Of a DNA stretch of 64,000 nt, positions 19,522 to 29,070 are shown piece after piece. The notes below the pieces were generated by a model. It ran no database searches and was not told where the DNA came from. It saw only the letters and a list, made by a program, of their open reading frames with translations. The position numbers and the translations under genes were made by a program. The first letter of the stretch is position 1. Each line of letters opens with the position of its first letter. Where the stretch lies: NCBI GenBank assembly GCA_963786805.1, contig CAWBAK010000003.1:62001-126000 (forward strand), given 5' to 3'. The stretch comes from CALGFI01 sp963786805 (lineage in GTDB: Bacteria > Actinomycetota > UBA4738 > HRBIN12).

Positions 19522-20821
19522 ATGATCCCGCGCTACGCCCTCCCCGAGATGTCGGCGGTGTGGTCGGACGATGCCCGCCTCGGCCACTGGCTCGAGATCG
19601 AGATCTTGGCCGTCGAGGCCTGGGCTCGGCTGGGCGTCGTCCCCGAGGAGGACGCGCGGCAGGTGCGGGCGAAGGCGGCGTTCGACCTCGGACCGCGTCG
19701 CCGAGCTCGAGGCCGTCACGAAGCACGACGTCGCGGCCTTCGTGCAGAACGTCGGCGAGTCCGTCGGTCCGGCAGGCCGCTGGGTGCACTTCGGGCTCAC
19801 GTCGTCGGACGTGCTCGACACCGGGCTCGCGCTGCAGCTCCGCGAGGCCGCGGATCTGTTGCTCGGAAGGATCGAGCGGCTGCTCGGCGTGACGAAGCGG
19901 CTGGCGCTGTCGCACCGCGAGACGGTGATGGCCGGAAGGACGCACGGGGTCCTCGCCGAGCCGACCACCTTCGGCCACAAGGTCGCCCTGTGGACGTTCG
20001 AGCTCGACCGCGACCGGGAGCGGTTGCGCCGCGCGCGAGAGGCCGTGGCCGTGGGAGCGATCAGCGGCGCCGTCGGGACCTACGCGCAGGTGGATCCGCG
20101 GGTCGAGGAGGAGGTCTGCGCGAAGCTCGGACTCCGGCCCGCGGAGGCCTCGAACCAGGTCGTGGCGCGCGATCGCCACGCCGAGCTCATGAGCGCGCTC
20201 GCGATCACCGCGACGACGCTCGACGGGGTCGCGACCGAGATCCGGCACCTCGCGCGAACCGAGGTCCGCGAGGTCCAAGAGCCGTTCTCCGAGGGGCAGA
20301 AGGGTTCGAGCGCGATGCCGCACAAGCGCAACCCGGTTCGGAGCGAACGGATCACCGGGCTCGCTCGCGTGATCCGCGGCAACCTGCAGGCGGCCCTGGA
20401 GAACGCGGTGCTGTGGCACGAGCGCGACATCTCGCACTCGTCGGCCGAGCGCGTCATCCTTCCGGACTCGACGATCGCCCTCGACTTCATGCTGGCCGAG
20501 CTCACCGAGGTCCTGGAGGGACTCGAGGTGTATCCGGATCGGATGCGAGTGAACCTCGACGTCGGCGGAGGGCTCGCGTACTCGCAGAACGTGCTGCTCG
20601 CGCTCATCGATTCGGGGATGTCGCGAGACGACGCCTACGCGGTCGTCCAATCGGGCGCCTCGAAGGCGTGGGACGAAGGAGGTTCGTTCCGAGCGTTCGT
20701 CGAGGACGATGCGCAGGTGCGGGATCGGATCGGCGACCGGCTCCACGAGCTGTTCGACCCGATGCGCGCCCTTCGCAACCTCGACGTGGTGTTCGACCGC
20801 CTCGAGAAAGTTCCCACCTGA
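19522..20821 (+). CDS. purB: Adenylosuccinate lyase (one extra base)
   Basis: Cleaves SAICAR and adenylosuccinate, releasing fumarate. The signature GSSAMPHKRNP is near 20308 and the catalytic-histidine region GRTHGV near 19937. The frame breaks at 19690-19691: one extra G in CTCGGAC; without it AAFDLDRVAELE is continuous and the protein is 432 residues, normal for the family. The ATG has a modest GGAG upstream, 28 nt after the purE-like gene. Its TGA overlaps the purC ATG. As an essential gene in an intact operon, sequence error is more likely than decay. Confidence 0.93.
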
Positions 20822-21777
20822 TGGGCGAGACCGGCGCGAGGCTCCACGGCCAGGGAAAGGTCCGGGACATCTACGACGTCGGCGAGGACCGGGTACTCCT
20901 CGTCGCCACCGACCGGATCAGCGCCTTCGACGTCGTCTTGCCCGATCCGATCCCGGACAAAGGACGCGTCCTCACCGGTCTCACGCTGTTCTGGCTCGAA
21001 CGCACCGGGGACCTGATCGGGAACCACCTCATCAGCGCCGACCGTCGCGACTTCCCCGAGCCGTTCCGGAGCGAGCCCGTGCTCTCGGGCCGCGCGACCC
21101 TGGCGGTGAAGGCCGAAGTGATCCCCCTCGAATGCGTCGCGCGCGGCTATCTGACGGGCTCGGGGTTGAAGCAGTACCGCGCCGAAGGGCACGTGTGCGG
21201 CGTCCCGCTGCCGGCCGGGCTCGACGAGGCCCATCGCCTCCCCGAGCCGATCTTCACGCCGACGACGAAGGCGGCCGAGGGCCACGACCTGCCCCTCACG
21301 TTCGAGGAGGCGGTCGACCTCGTCGGCAAAGGGCTCGCCGAGCGGCTCCGCGAGCTGACCATCGCGCTGTACGAGCGCGGCGCGGAGGTCGCCGCCGAGC
21401 GCGGCATCATCGTGGCCGACACGAAATTCGAGTTCGGGTTCGCCGGCGGGGACCTGATCCTCATCGACGAGGTGCTGACGCCCGATTCCTCGCGCTTCTG
21501 GCCCGTCGACGGCTACCGGCCCGGCGTCGCGCAGCCGAGCTTCGACAAGCAGTCCGTCCGGGATTGGCTGGATGCCAGCGGCTGGGACCACGAGCCGCCG
21601 CCACCGGCGTTGCCGGGCGAGGTGGTCGACCGGACCGCGATGAAATACCGCGAGGCGTACGAGCGGGTGACCGGCGAGCGGTTCGAGCACTACCGTCACC
21701 GGATGGGCGTGTCCACCGAGCGCGACCGGGAGACGAGCGCGGACGATCTCGAACGGCTGCGACGAGCGCTCGCGTGA
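20821..21777 (+). CDS. purC: SAICAR synthetase
   Basis: Joins CAIR and aspartate with ATP to give SAICAR. 318 residues with the N-terminal GKVRDIYDVGEDRVLLVATD, the nucleotide-binding ECVARGYLTGSG (about residues 102-113), IIVADTKFEFGF and LIDEVLTPDSSRFWP. Length and motifs match the long bacterial/yeast-type PurC. Overlaps purB by 1 nt (TGATG) and purS by 4 nt (GTGA). Confidence 0.97.
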   Translation: MGETGARLHGQGKVRDIYDVGEDRVLLVATDRISAFDVVLPDPIPDKGRVLTGLTLFWLERTGDLIGNHLISADRRDFPEPFRSEPVLSGRATLAVKAEVIPLECVARGYLTGSGLKQYRAEGHVCGVPLPAGLDEAHRLPEPIFTPTTKAAEGHDLPLTFEEAVDLVGKGLAERLRELTIALYERGAEVAAERGIIVADTKFEFGFAGGDLILIDEVLTPDSSRFWPVDGYRPGVAQPSFDKQSVRDWLDASGWDHEPPPPALPGEVVDRTAMKYREAYERVTGERFEHYRHRMGVSTERDRETSADDLERLRRALA

Positions 21778-22058
21778 GGTTCGTCGCGCACGTCGAGATC
21801 TCCCTGAAGCCCGGCCTCCTCGATCCGCAGGGGGCGGCGATCGGAGGCGCGCTCCCGGCGTTGGGATGGACGAACGTCGCCCAGGTCCGCGTGGGCAAGT
21901 ACGTGCGTCTGGAGCTCGAGTCGAGCGACCGCGACGCGGCCGTCGCGCAGGTGAAGGAGATGGCCGAGCGTCTCCTGTCGAACCCGGTGATCGAGACGTT
22001 CGCGATCCGCGACGTGAGCGAGCACGCCGGCCCGGCCTACGAGGAGGCGCCGGCGTGA
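21774..22058 (+). CDS. purS: FGAM synthase subunit PurS
   Basis: Small 94-residue subunit that forms the FGAM synthetase complex with PurQ and PurL. It begins VRFVAHVEISLKPGLLDPQG, followed by the conserved VRVGKYVRLELE strand and a helix. It starts at GTG inside the purC stop codon and overlaps purQ by 4 nt. The strict order purS-purQ-purL with coupling agrees with a stoichiometric complex. Confidence 0.95.
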   Translation: MRFVAHVEISLKPGLLDPQGAAIGGALPALGWTNVAQVRVGKYVRLELESSDRDAAVAQVKEMAERLLSNPVIETFAIRDVSEHAGPAYEEAPA

Positions 22059-22774
22059 GCGACGGTCTGCCGCGGATCGGCGTGGTCACGTTCCCCGGAT
22101 CGCTCGACGACCGCGACGCGCTTCGGGCCGTCCGCTTCATGGGCGGCGAGTCGATCTCGCTGTGGCACGGGAACCGAGACCTCCACGGCGTCGACGCGGT
22201 GATCCTGCCGGGTGGCTTCTCCTACGGCGACTACCTGCGGACGGGTGCGATCGCGCGCTTCGCCGCGGTCATGGAGGAGGTCCGCTCCTTCGCGGCGCGC
22301 GGCGGCCCCGTCGTGGGGATCTGCAACGGGTTCCAGATCCTGTGCGAGGCGGGCCTGCTGCCCGGTGCCCTGATCCGGAACCGCCAGCTCCGGTTCGTCT
22401 GTCGCTGGATCGACGTCCGAGTCGAGACGACGCTCTCGCCGCTGACCGGGGGGCTGGTTCCTGGGGACGTCCTGCGCGTCCCGGTGAAGCACGGCGAGGG
22501 TCAGTTCGTCGCGCGCGAGGACGAGCTTCGCCGGATCGAAGGCGAGGGTCTCGTCGTGTTCCGCTACTGCGCTCCCGACGGCGCCGTCGACGACGCGCAC
22601 AACGTCAACGGCAGCATCGACTCGATCGCGGGCGTCCGCAACGAGGGTGGGAACGTCGTCGGCCTGATGCCGCATCCCGAGCACGCCGTCGACCCGGACG
22701 TCGGCGCCACGGGAGGGCAGGCGATGTTCGTGGCCCTGCTCGAGGCCGCGCTCGAACGGGTGTCCGCGGCGTGA
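22055..22774 (+). CDS. purQ: FGAM synthase glutaminase subunit PurQ
   Basis: Class I glutamine amidotransferase subunit that supplies ammonia to PurL. 239 residues. The nucleophile Cys is in GICNGFQIL (encoded near 22318), the catalytic His/Glu pair in MPHPEHAV near 22668, and GGFSYGDYLR is also conserved. GTG start in the purS stop and 4-nt overlap with purL. Confidence 0.97.
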   Translation: MSDGLPRIGVVTFPGSLDDRDALRAVRFMGGESISLWHGNRDLHGVDAVILPGGFSYGDYLRTGAIARFAAVMEEVRSFAARGGPVVGICNGFQILCEAGLLPGALIRNRQLRFVCRWIDVRVETTLSPLTGGLVPGDVLRVPVKHGEGQFVAREDELRRIEGEGLVVFRYCAPDGAVDDAHNVNGSIDSIAGVRNEGGNVVGLMPHPEHAVDPDVGATGGQAMFVALLEAALERVSAA

Positions 22775-24963
22775 CCGAGCCGCTCCATCGGCAGCTCGGG
22801 CTCACCGACGACGAGCTCGCGTCGATCGTGAACACGCTCGGGCGCGATCCCAACCGGACCGAGCTCGCCATGTACGCCGCCATGTGGTCCGAGCATTGCT
22901 CGTACAAGAGCTCGAAGGCGCACCTGCGCACCCTGCCGACCGAGGGACCGGCGGTGCTCGTCGGCCCGGGGGAGGACGCCGGCGCGATCGACGTGGGCGA
23001 CGGCATCGCGGTCGTCTTCAAGATGGAATCGCACTCGCACCCGAGCGCCGTCGAGCCGTACCAGGGGGCCGCGACGGGGGTCGGCGGGATCGTGCGCGAC
23101 ATCATCTCGATGGGGGCACGTCCTATCGCGCTGCTCGATCCCCTCCGTTTCGGTCCCCTCGACGACGAGCGCAACCGGTGGCTCTTCGAAGGGGTCGTGG
23201 CCGGGATCGGCGGGTACGGGAACTGCATCGGCGTCCCGACCGTCGGCGGCGAGGTCCACTTCGCCGATGCCCACTCGGCGAACCCGACCGTGAACGTGAT
23301 GTGCGTCGGTATCGCTCGCGCCGACCGGCTCGTCACCAGCGCCCGCGAGGTCCACGAGGGATCCCTGCTCGTGTTGTTCGGGGCCGCGACGGGACGCGAC
23401 GGCATCGGCGGGGTGTCCGTCCTCGCCTCGCGCACGCTCGAGGAGGGCTCGGAGGAGAGCCGTCCGAGCGTGCAGATCGGAGATCCGTTCGCGGGCAAGC
23501 TGTTGATCGAGGCCTCGCTCGAGTTGGTCGAACGCGATCTCCTCGAGGGGCTCCAGGACCTGGGTGGGGCAGGGCTGACGTGCGCCGTGAGCGAGTCGGC
23601 GTCGCGAGCGCGTCTGGGCGCTGAGCTCGACCTCGATGCGGTGCCGCTGCGCGAGCCGAACCTCGAGCCGTTCGAGATCCTGACCAGCGAGTCGCAGGAG
23701 CGGATGCTGGCGATCGTCGCGCCCGCCCGGCTCGAGGACGTCCGAGACGTGTGCACCAAGTGGGGGCTCGCTTCAGCGGTGGTGGGACGGCTCGTCGCCG
23801 ACGGGGGAACGCTCGACGTGCGAGTGAACGGACAGGGCGTCGCCGCCATCCCGGCACGGTCGCTGACGGACGAGGCGCCCGTCTACACGCGGCCGATCTC
23901 ACCGCCCCTCGGGCAAGACGACCTCGGCGACGACCCCACGTTCGCCTCGGTACCGACCTCGCCGACGGATGCGTTGCTCCGGATCCTCTCCTCGCCCAAC
24001 GTCGCATCCAAGCGATGGGTGTGGGAGCAGTACGACTCGATCGTGCAGGGCGGGACGATGCTCGGGCCCGGCGGCGACGCGGCCCTGATCCGCGTCGAGG
24101 GGACGATGAAGGCGCTCGCGTTGTCGACCGACGGCAAGGGACGGTTCGGCGCGCTCGATCCCTACCTCGGGGCCGCGCACGCGGTCGCGGAGGCCGCTCG
24201 GAACGTGGCCTGCACCGGCGCGACGCCGCTCGCGATCACGAACTGCCTGAACTTCGGCAACCCCGAGCGCCCGGAAGTCATGTGGCAGTTCACGGAGTCG
24301 ATCCGCGGGATGGCGGACGCGTGCCGTGCGTTCGAGACGCCCGTCACCGGCGGCAACGTGAGCTTCTACAACGAGTCCGGCGACTCGGCGATCTGGCCGA
24401 CGGCCGTGGTCGGCATGCTCGGTCTGATCGATGATCACCGGCTCGCCGTGCGCCATCACCTCGGCGAGGGAACGGTCGTCTACCTGCTCGGCGAGACGTT
24501 CCCAGAGCTCGGTGGCTCGGAGTTCGCGGATGCCGTCCTCGGGGTGATCTCCGGCCGTCCTCCGGCGTTGGACGTCGACCGCGAGCGCAGGCTCCACGGC
24601 CTCCTGATCGAAGGATCTCGCCTGGACCTGCTCCACTCGGCGCACGACTGCGGCGACGGCGGTGTCGCGGTGGCTCTCGCCGAGTCCGCGATCGCCGGCA
24701 GGACCGGGTTCGCGGTGACGCTCCCCGGCGACCTGCCTCCCCACGTCACGCTGTTCGCGGAGTCCGCCTCGCGCGCGGTCGTCTCGGTCGCGGCCGAGCG
24801 CGCGTCCGAGCTCGAGGACCTGGCGGTGGCGATGCGCGTCCCCATCGCGCGACTGGGGGAGACCGGCGGGCCGCGCCTGGTCTTCGACGGTCTCGCCGAA
24901 GTGACCCTCGAGGAGGCCGTCGCCGTGTACGAGGAGGCCATCCCCAAGCTCCTCGCCGGGTAG
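22771..24963 (+). CDS. purL: FGAM synthase large subunit PurL (small type)
   Basis: ATP-dependent synthetase of the PurSQL complex, converting FGAR to FGAM. 730 residues, the length of the small PurL that needs separate PurS and PurQ. Features include AMWSEHCSYKSSKAHL, the ATP/Mg motif FKMESHSHPSAVEPYQGAAT region (near 23018), LQDLGGAGL and the repeat half with TGGNVSFYNES near 24349. Last gene of the first purine block; 24 nt of sequence separate it from a gene outside the pathway. Confidence 0.97.
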   Translation: MTEPLHRQLGLTDDELASIVNTLGRDPNRTELAMYAAMWSEHCSYKSSKAHLRTLPTEGPAVLVGPGEDAGAIDVGDGIAVVFKMESHSHPSAVEPYQGAATGVGGIVRDIISMGARPIALLDPLRFGPLDDERNRWLFEGVVAGIGGYGNCIGVPTVGGEVHFADAHSANPTVNVMCVGIARADRLVTSAREVHEGSLLVLFGAATGRDGIGGVSVLASRTLEEGSEESRPSVQIGDPFAGKLLIEASLELVERDLLEGLQDLGGAGLTCAVSESASRARLGAELDLDAVPLREPNLEPFEILTSESQERMLAIVAPARLEDVRDVCTKWGLASAVVGRLVADGGTLDVRVNGQGVAAIPARSLTDEAPVYTRPISPPLGQDDLGDDPTFASVPTSPTDALLRILSSPNVASKRWVWEQYDSIVQGGTMLGPGGDAALIRVEGTMKALALSTDGKGRFGALDPYLGAAHAVAEAARNVACTGATPLAITNCLNFGNPERPEVMWQFTESIRGMADACRAFETPVTGGNVSFYNESGDSAIWPTAVVGMLGLIDDHRLAVRHHLGEGTVVYLLGETFPELGGSEFADAVLGVISGRPPALDVDRERRLHGLLIEGSRLDLLHSAHDCGDGGVAVALAESAIAGRTGFAVTLPGDLPPHVTLFAESASRAVVSVAAERASELEDLAVAMRVPIARLGETGGPRLVFDGLAEVTLEEAVAVYEEAIPKLLAG

Positions 24964-24987
24964 CGTCCCGCGCGGTGACATGCTGAG

Positions 24988-26067
24988 ATGCCGGAGATGA
25001 CCGACACGACCGAGACCCAGGGGATCAGTCGCGAGGAGCTCCAGCTCGCCGCGCGGAACCACGGCATGCCCCTGGAGGCGCTGCGCTACGACCTCACGCC
25101 CGCCGGTTTGCACTACCTCCTGATCCACTACGACATCCCGGACGTCGATCCCGACACCTGGCGCCTGTCCGTCGTGGGGAACGTGCGCTCCTCGATGGAG
25201 CTGTCGCTCGACGACATGCGCTCGCGGCCGACGACGACGCAGGCCGTCACCCTCGAATGCGCCGGGAACGGCCGAACGATGATCGAGCCGCACGTGGTGA
25301 GCCAGCCCTGGGTGCTGGAGGCGGTCGGCAACGCCGAGTGGACCGGCACCCCGCTCCGGGGTCTGCTGGAGGAGGCCGGGATCGACGAGGGCGCCGTCGA
25401 GGTCGCGTTCAGCGGGCTCGACCGCGGGATCGAAGGCGAGATGGAACAGTCGTACGAGCGGAGCCTGCCGTTCGATGAGGCGATGCGGCCCGACGTGCTG
25501 CTCGCGTTCGAGATGAACGGTCGGCCGCTGCTCCCGCAACACGGGTTCCCGCTCCGACTGGTGGTGCCCGGCTGGTACGGGATGGCAAGTGTGAAATGGG
25601 TTTCCCGGATCACGGTGCTGACGGAGCCGTTCGCCGGCTACCAGAACGTGCACAGCTATCGGATGCGCTCGGACCCGGACGAGGTGGGTGAGCCCCTGAA
25701 CCGGATCCGGCCGAGGAGTCTCATGGTCCCGCCCGGGATCCCGGAGTTCCAGAGCCGGAGCCGGATCGTCGACGCCGGCACGCACACGGTTCTCGGACGA
25801 GCGTGGTCCGGGTTCGGCCCGATCGAACGGGTCGAGTTCAGCGACGACGACGGCCGGACATGGTGGGACGCGGACCTCGGCGAGTCGCCGGACGACGAGT
25901 ACGCCTGGTGGGCCTGGTCGTTCGAGTGGCACGCCTCATCCGGCGAGCGCGTGTTGTGCTGCCGCGCGACCGACGCGACCGGCGCCACGCAGGCGAGCGA
26001 GCCCGCCTGGAACGTCGGCGGTTACACGAACAACGCGATCCAGCGGGTCCCCACCCTCGTGCGCTGA
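24988..26067 (+). CDS. Sulfite oxidase-like molybdopterin enzyme
   Basis: 359-residue oxidoreductase of the sulfite oxidase/YedY-like family. The molybdenum-ligand Cys is in TLECAGNGR (near 25255), with further cofactor-binding segments GLDRGIEGEMEQSYERSLPF and HGFPLRLVVPGWYGM, then the C-terminal dimerisation domain (IERVEFSDDDGRTW). There is no N-terminal signal peptide or Tat motif, so it is probably cytoplasmic. It separates purL from purF without any obvious link to purine synthesis. The start may be ATG 24988 or 24997, just after a CATGCT box. Confidence 0.88.
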   Translation: MPEMTDTTETQGISREELQLAARNHGMPLEALRYDLTPAGLHYLLIHYDIPDVDPDTWRLSVVGNVRSSMELSLDDMRSRPTTTQAVTLECAGNGRTMIEPHVVSQPWVLEAVGNAEWTGTPLRGLLEEAGIDEGAVEVAFSGLDRGIEGEMEQSYERSLPFDEAMRPDVLLAFEMNGRPLLPQHGFPLRLVVPGWYGMASVKWVSRITVLTEPFAGYQNVHSYRMRSDPDEVGEPLNRIRPRSLMVPPGIPEFQSRSRIVDAGTHTVLGRAWSGFGPIERVEFSDDDGRTWWDADLGESPDDEYAWWAWSFEWHASSGERVLCCRATDATGATQASEPAWNVGGYTNNAIQRVPTLVR

Positions 26068-26121
26068 CCAGAAAGTCCGTCAAGACTGACGCGTTCTCCC
26101 AGACGCGTCGGGGGCCGCTGA

Positions 26122-26127
26122 TAGCAT
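26122..26127 (+). promoter_or_regulatory. -10 element of purF
   Basis: TAGCAT ends 8 nt before the GTG start of purF at 26136, giving a leaderless or near-leaderless transcript. This indicates that purF-purM have their own promoter. Confidence 0.5.
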
Positions 26128-26135
26128 CGCGGCGC

Positions 26136-27536
26136 GTGGGGGCAGAGAGTCCGAAAGAGGAATGCGGCCTGTTCGGGGTGTGGGCCCCGGGCGAGGAGGT
26201 CGCCAGGCTCACCTACTTCGGGCTCTTCGCGCAGCAGCATCGGGGACAGGAATCCGCCGGGATGGCGGTCTCCGATGGCGAGCACCTCCTCGTCTACCGG
26301 GAGCTCGGGCTCGTCTCGCAGGTCTTCAACGAGGCCACGCTCACCACGCTGCAGGGCGACCTGGGGATCGGCCACAACCGCTACTCGACCACCGGCTCGA
26401 CCACATGGGAGAACGCGCAGCCCGCGTTCAAGACGGACGGACATCGCTCGCTCGCGCTCGGGCACAACGGCAACCTGGTGAACACGCTCGAGCTGGCCGA
26501 ACGGGCCGGCCGCAGCGGCGCAGCCACGACGGACTCGGACCTGGTCGCGACGCTCCTGTCGCGTGAGACCGGGGACGGCCTCGAGGCTGCCGCGCTCGAG
26601 GTGCTCCCGACGCTCCAGGGCGCCTTCTGCTTCGTCTTCATGGACGAGCGGAGCCTGTTCGCGGCGCGGGATCCTCACGGCCTTCGTCCGCTTTCGATCG
26701 GGCGCCTCCCGAACGGGTACGTGGTCGCGTCGGAGACGTGTGCGCTCGACATCGTGGGGGCGGTGTTCCTCCGAGACGTCGAGCCGGGAGAGCTCGTACG
26801 GATCGATGACCGCGGCCTGCATTCGGTGCGGTTCGCGGAGAGCCCTCGCGAAGCGCTCTGCATCTTCGAGTACGTATACCTCGCGCGCGCGGACTCGCGC
26901 CTGCGCGGCCGAACGGTGTACGAGGTCCGCCGCGAGCTGGGCCGGCGCCTCGCCGTCGAGGCCCCCGCCGACGGCGACCTCGTGATGCCGGTCCCCGACA
27001 CCGGGCATTCGGCCGCGGCCGGATACGCCGAGGTCTCCGGCATCCCCTACGGCGAGGGCCTCATCAAGAACCGCTACGTGGGGCGGACCTTCATCCAGCC
27101 GTCGCAGACGCTCCGCGAGCGCGGCGTGAAGCTGAAGCTGAACCCGATCCCCGAGACGATCCGCGGCAAGCGGCTCGTCGTGATCGACGACTCGATCGTG
27201 CGGGGCACGACGACGCGCCAGCTCGTGCAGGTCCTGCGCGAGGCCGGCGCCGCCGAGGTGCACACACGGATCACGTGCCCGCCGATCCAATGGCCGTGCT
27301 TCTACGGCATCGACATGTCCACGCGCTCCGAGCTGATCGCGTCCGACCTCGCCGTCGAGGAGATCCGGCAGTACGTGGGCGCGGACTCGCTCGGCTATCT
27401 CTCCCTGGAGGGCATGGTCGCCGCGACCGGCCAGGAGAAGAGCGGGTTCTGCCGTGCGTGCTTCGACGGCGAGTACCCGATCCCGATCCCGGAGAGCGCG
27501 GGCAAGTTCCTCCTCGAGCATCCCGCCAAGTCGTGA
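26136..27536 (+). CDS. purF: Amidophosphoribosyltransferase
   Basis: First committed enzyme of purine synthesis: PRPP plus glutamine gives phosphoribosylamine. 466 residues. Cys10 in EECGLFGVWA is expected to become the N-terminal nucleophile after removal of a short propeptide. The glutaminase part carries HRGQESAGM and GHNRYSTTGS; the PRPP-binding loop is VVIDDSIVRGTTTRQL (near 27177). The ending CRACFDGEYP is typical of the iron-sulfur B. subtilis type. The GTG start was chosen because it lies just after a -10 box and yields the family's usual propeptide. It overlaps purM by 4 nt. Confidence 0.96.
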   Translation: MGAESPKEECGLFGVWAPGEEVARLTYFGLFAQQHRGQESAGMAVSDGEHLLVYRELGLVSQVFNEATLTTLQGDLGIGHNRYSTTGSTTWENAQPAFKTDGHRSLALGHNGNLVNTLELAERAGRSGAATTDSDLVATLLSRETGDGLEAAALEVLPTLQGAFCFVFMDERSLFAARDPHGLRPLSIGRLPNGYVVASETCALDIVGAVFLRDVEPGELVRIDDRGLHSVRFAESPREALCIFEYVYLARADSRLRGRTVYEVRRELGRRLAVEAPADGDLVMPVPDTGHSAAAGYAEVSGIPYGEGLIKNRYVGRTFIQPSQTLRERGVKLKLNPIPETIRGKRLVVIDDSIVRGTTTRQLVQVLREAGAAEVHTRITCPPIQWPCFYGIDMSTRSELIASDLAVEEIRQYVGADSLGYLSLEGMVAATGQEKSGFCRACFDGEYPIPIPESAGKFLLEHPAKS

Positions 27537-28543
27537 GCGAGGCGTACCGCCGGGCGGGCGTCGACCGGGACGCGGCCTCCGAAGCGGTCTCGCTGATCCG
27601 CGAGCTCGCGAAGGGCGCCACGCGGCCCGAGGTCCTCGACGGCGTGGGGGGCTTCGCGGGCCTGTTCCGCATCGGCGAGGACCGGTATCTGGCCGCGGCC
27701 ACGGACGGCGTCGGGACCAAGCTCGACATCGCGCGGCTCGCCGGCCGGCTCGACACGGTAGGGATCGACCTCGTCGCGATGTGCGTGGACGACGTCGTCT
27801 GCACCGGCGCCGAGCCCCTGTTCTTCCTCGACTACGTGGCGATGGAGACGCTGGTCCCCAAGGACGTTGCGGCGATCGTCGCCGGCGTCGCCGAGGGATG
27901 CCGTCGCGCCGGATGCGCGCTCCTCGGTGGAGAGACGGCCGAACACCCCGGCGTGATGGCGGCGGGAGGGTTCGACCTGGCCGGTTTCTGTGTCGGGATC
28001 GTGCGCGAGGAGGAGCTCCTCGGGCCACATCGGGTCGCGGCCGACGACCTCCTCGTCGGACTGGCGTCGAGCGGGCTGCACTCGAACGGCTATTCGCTGG
28101 TGCGCAAGGTGTTGCTCGAGGACGCCGGGTACGGGCTCGACGACGTGCTGCCGCGCCTCGGCCGCTCGCTCGGCGACGAGCTCCTCGAGCCGACGGCCAT
28201 CTACGCGCCGCTCGTTCGCGACCTCGCCCGCGCGGACCTCGTCCTTTCCGCCGCGCACATCACGGGCGGCGGCCTCGTCGAGAACGTGCCGCGGGCCTTG
28301 CCCGAGGGAACGCGCGCCAAGATCGACTGGGGCTCGTGGTCCGTCCCACCCGTGTTCGAACTACTGCAGGAAGCGTCGGGCGCAGCCGAGGAGGACCTGC
28401 GCGCCACATTCAACCTCGGCATCGGGTTCGTGCTGGTGGTCGCGCGCGAGCGCGCCGACGAGGTGGTCAGACGGGCCGTCGAGGCCGGCACCCCGGCCTT
28501 CGCGATCGGCCGCGTGACCGGCGAGGGAGCCCAGCAGGCCTGA
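27533..28543 (+). CDS. purM: AIR synthetase
   Basis: Phosphoribosylformylglycinamidine cyclo-ligase, closing the imidazole ring with ATP. 336 residues with AATDGVGTKLDIA (near 27697), DLVAMCVDDVVCTGAEPLFFLDY, LLGGETAEHPGVM and HITGGGLVENVPRALP. The GTG start lies within the purF stop. It ends the purine genes of the window; purN, purH and purK are absent here and must lie elsewhere if the pathway is complete. Confidence 0.97.
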   Translation: MSEAYRRAGVDRDAASEAVSLIRELAKGATRPEVLDGVGGFAGLFRIGEDRYLAAATDGVGTKLDIARLAGRLDTVGIDLVAMCVDDVVCTGAEPLFFLDYVAMETLVPKDVAAIVAGVAEGCRRAGCALLGGETAEHPGVMAAGGFDLAGFCVGIVREEELLGPHRVAADDLLVGLASSGLHSNGYSLVRKVLLEDAGYGLDDVLPRLGRSLGDELLEPTAIYAPLVRDLARADLVLSAAHITGGGLVENVPRALPEGTRAKIDWGSWSVPPVFELLQEASGAAEEDLRATFNLGIGFVLVVARERADEVVRRAVEAGTPAFAIGRVTGEGAQQA

Positions 28544-28683
28544 GCCTGCGGATGCTCGGGAGTGACTACGTACCCATGGTCCTCGCGTCTCGGCCGTCCC
28601 TCGCCGGGGGGAGGCCTTCCGGCACCGGCAAACGGTCCCTTGGCCGCATCCTTTTTCGTCGCGAGGCGCCGATACCTTCGGTG

Positions 28684-29070
28684 ATGATGAAGACAGAAAC
28701 CGCGACCAGCGTGCTCGTCGTGGACGACGAGCCCCAGGTCGTGTGGATGCTGCAGTTCAGTCTGGAAGCCGAGGGCTACCAGACGTACTCGGCGCGCGAT
28801 GGGCGCACCGCGCTCGACGAGATCCGCGAGCACCGTCCGACGCTGATGCTCCTCGACATCATGATGCCGGTGATGGACGGCTGGAGTGTCCTGGAGCGGC
28901 TCCAGGAGCTCCCTGACGGTCTGCGTCCCCGCGTCGTGGTCGTGTCGGCGCGTTCGAGCCTGCGCGATCGCGCCAAGGCCGCCGAGCTCGGGGCCGATGC
29001 CTTCGTGGCGAAGCCGTTCAGCGTCGACGATCTCCTCGACGTCCTCCACGGACTCGAGCAGGCCAGCTAA
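28684..29070 (+). CDS. Stand-alone response regulator receiver
   Basis: 128-residue CheY-like receiver without an output domain. The acidic pair is in VLVVDDEP, the phospho-acceptor Asp in MLLDIMMPVMDGW, the Thr/Ser position in VVVSAR and the Lys in FVAKPFS, so the phosphorylation site is complete. No kinase gene is near. A TACCTT box just before the ATG suggests a leaderless start. Its TAA stop overlaps the stop of the convergent phosphatase gene. Confidence 0.88.
   Translation: MMKTETATSVLVVDDEPQVVWMLQFSLEAEGYQTYSARDGRTALDEIREHRPTLMLLDIMMPVMDGWSVLERLQELPDGLRPRVVVVSARSSLRDRAKAAELGADAFVAKPFSVDDLLDVLHGLEQAS

Noticed and set aside
19685..19695. Programmed +1 frameshift in purB (and likewise in nadE and glnE)
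   Set aside because: No in-frame stop, rare codon or slippery motif common to the sites; simple doubling of a G explains each case. Retained only as a less likely alternative in the findings.
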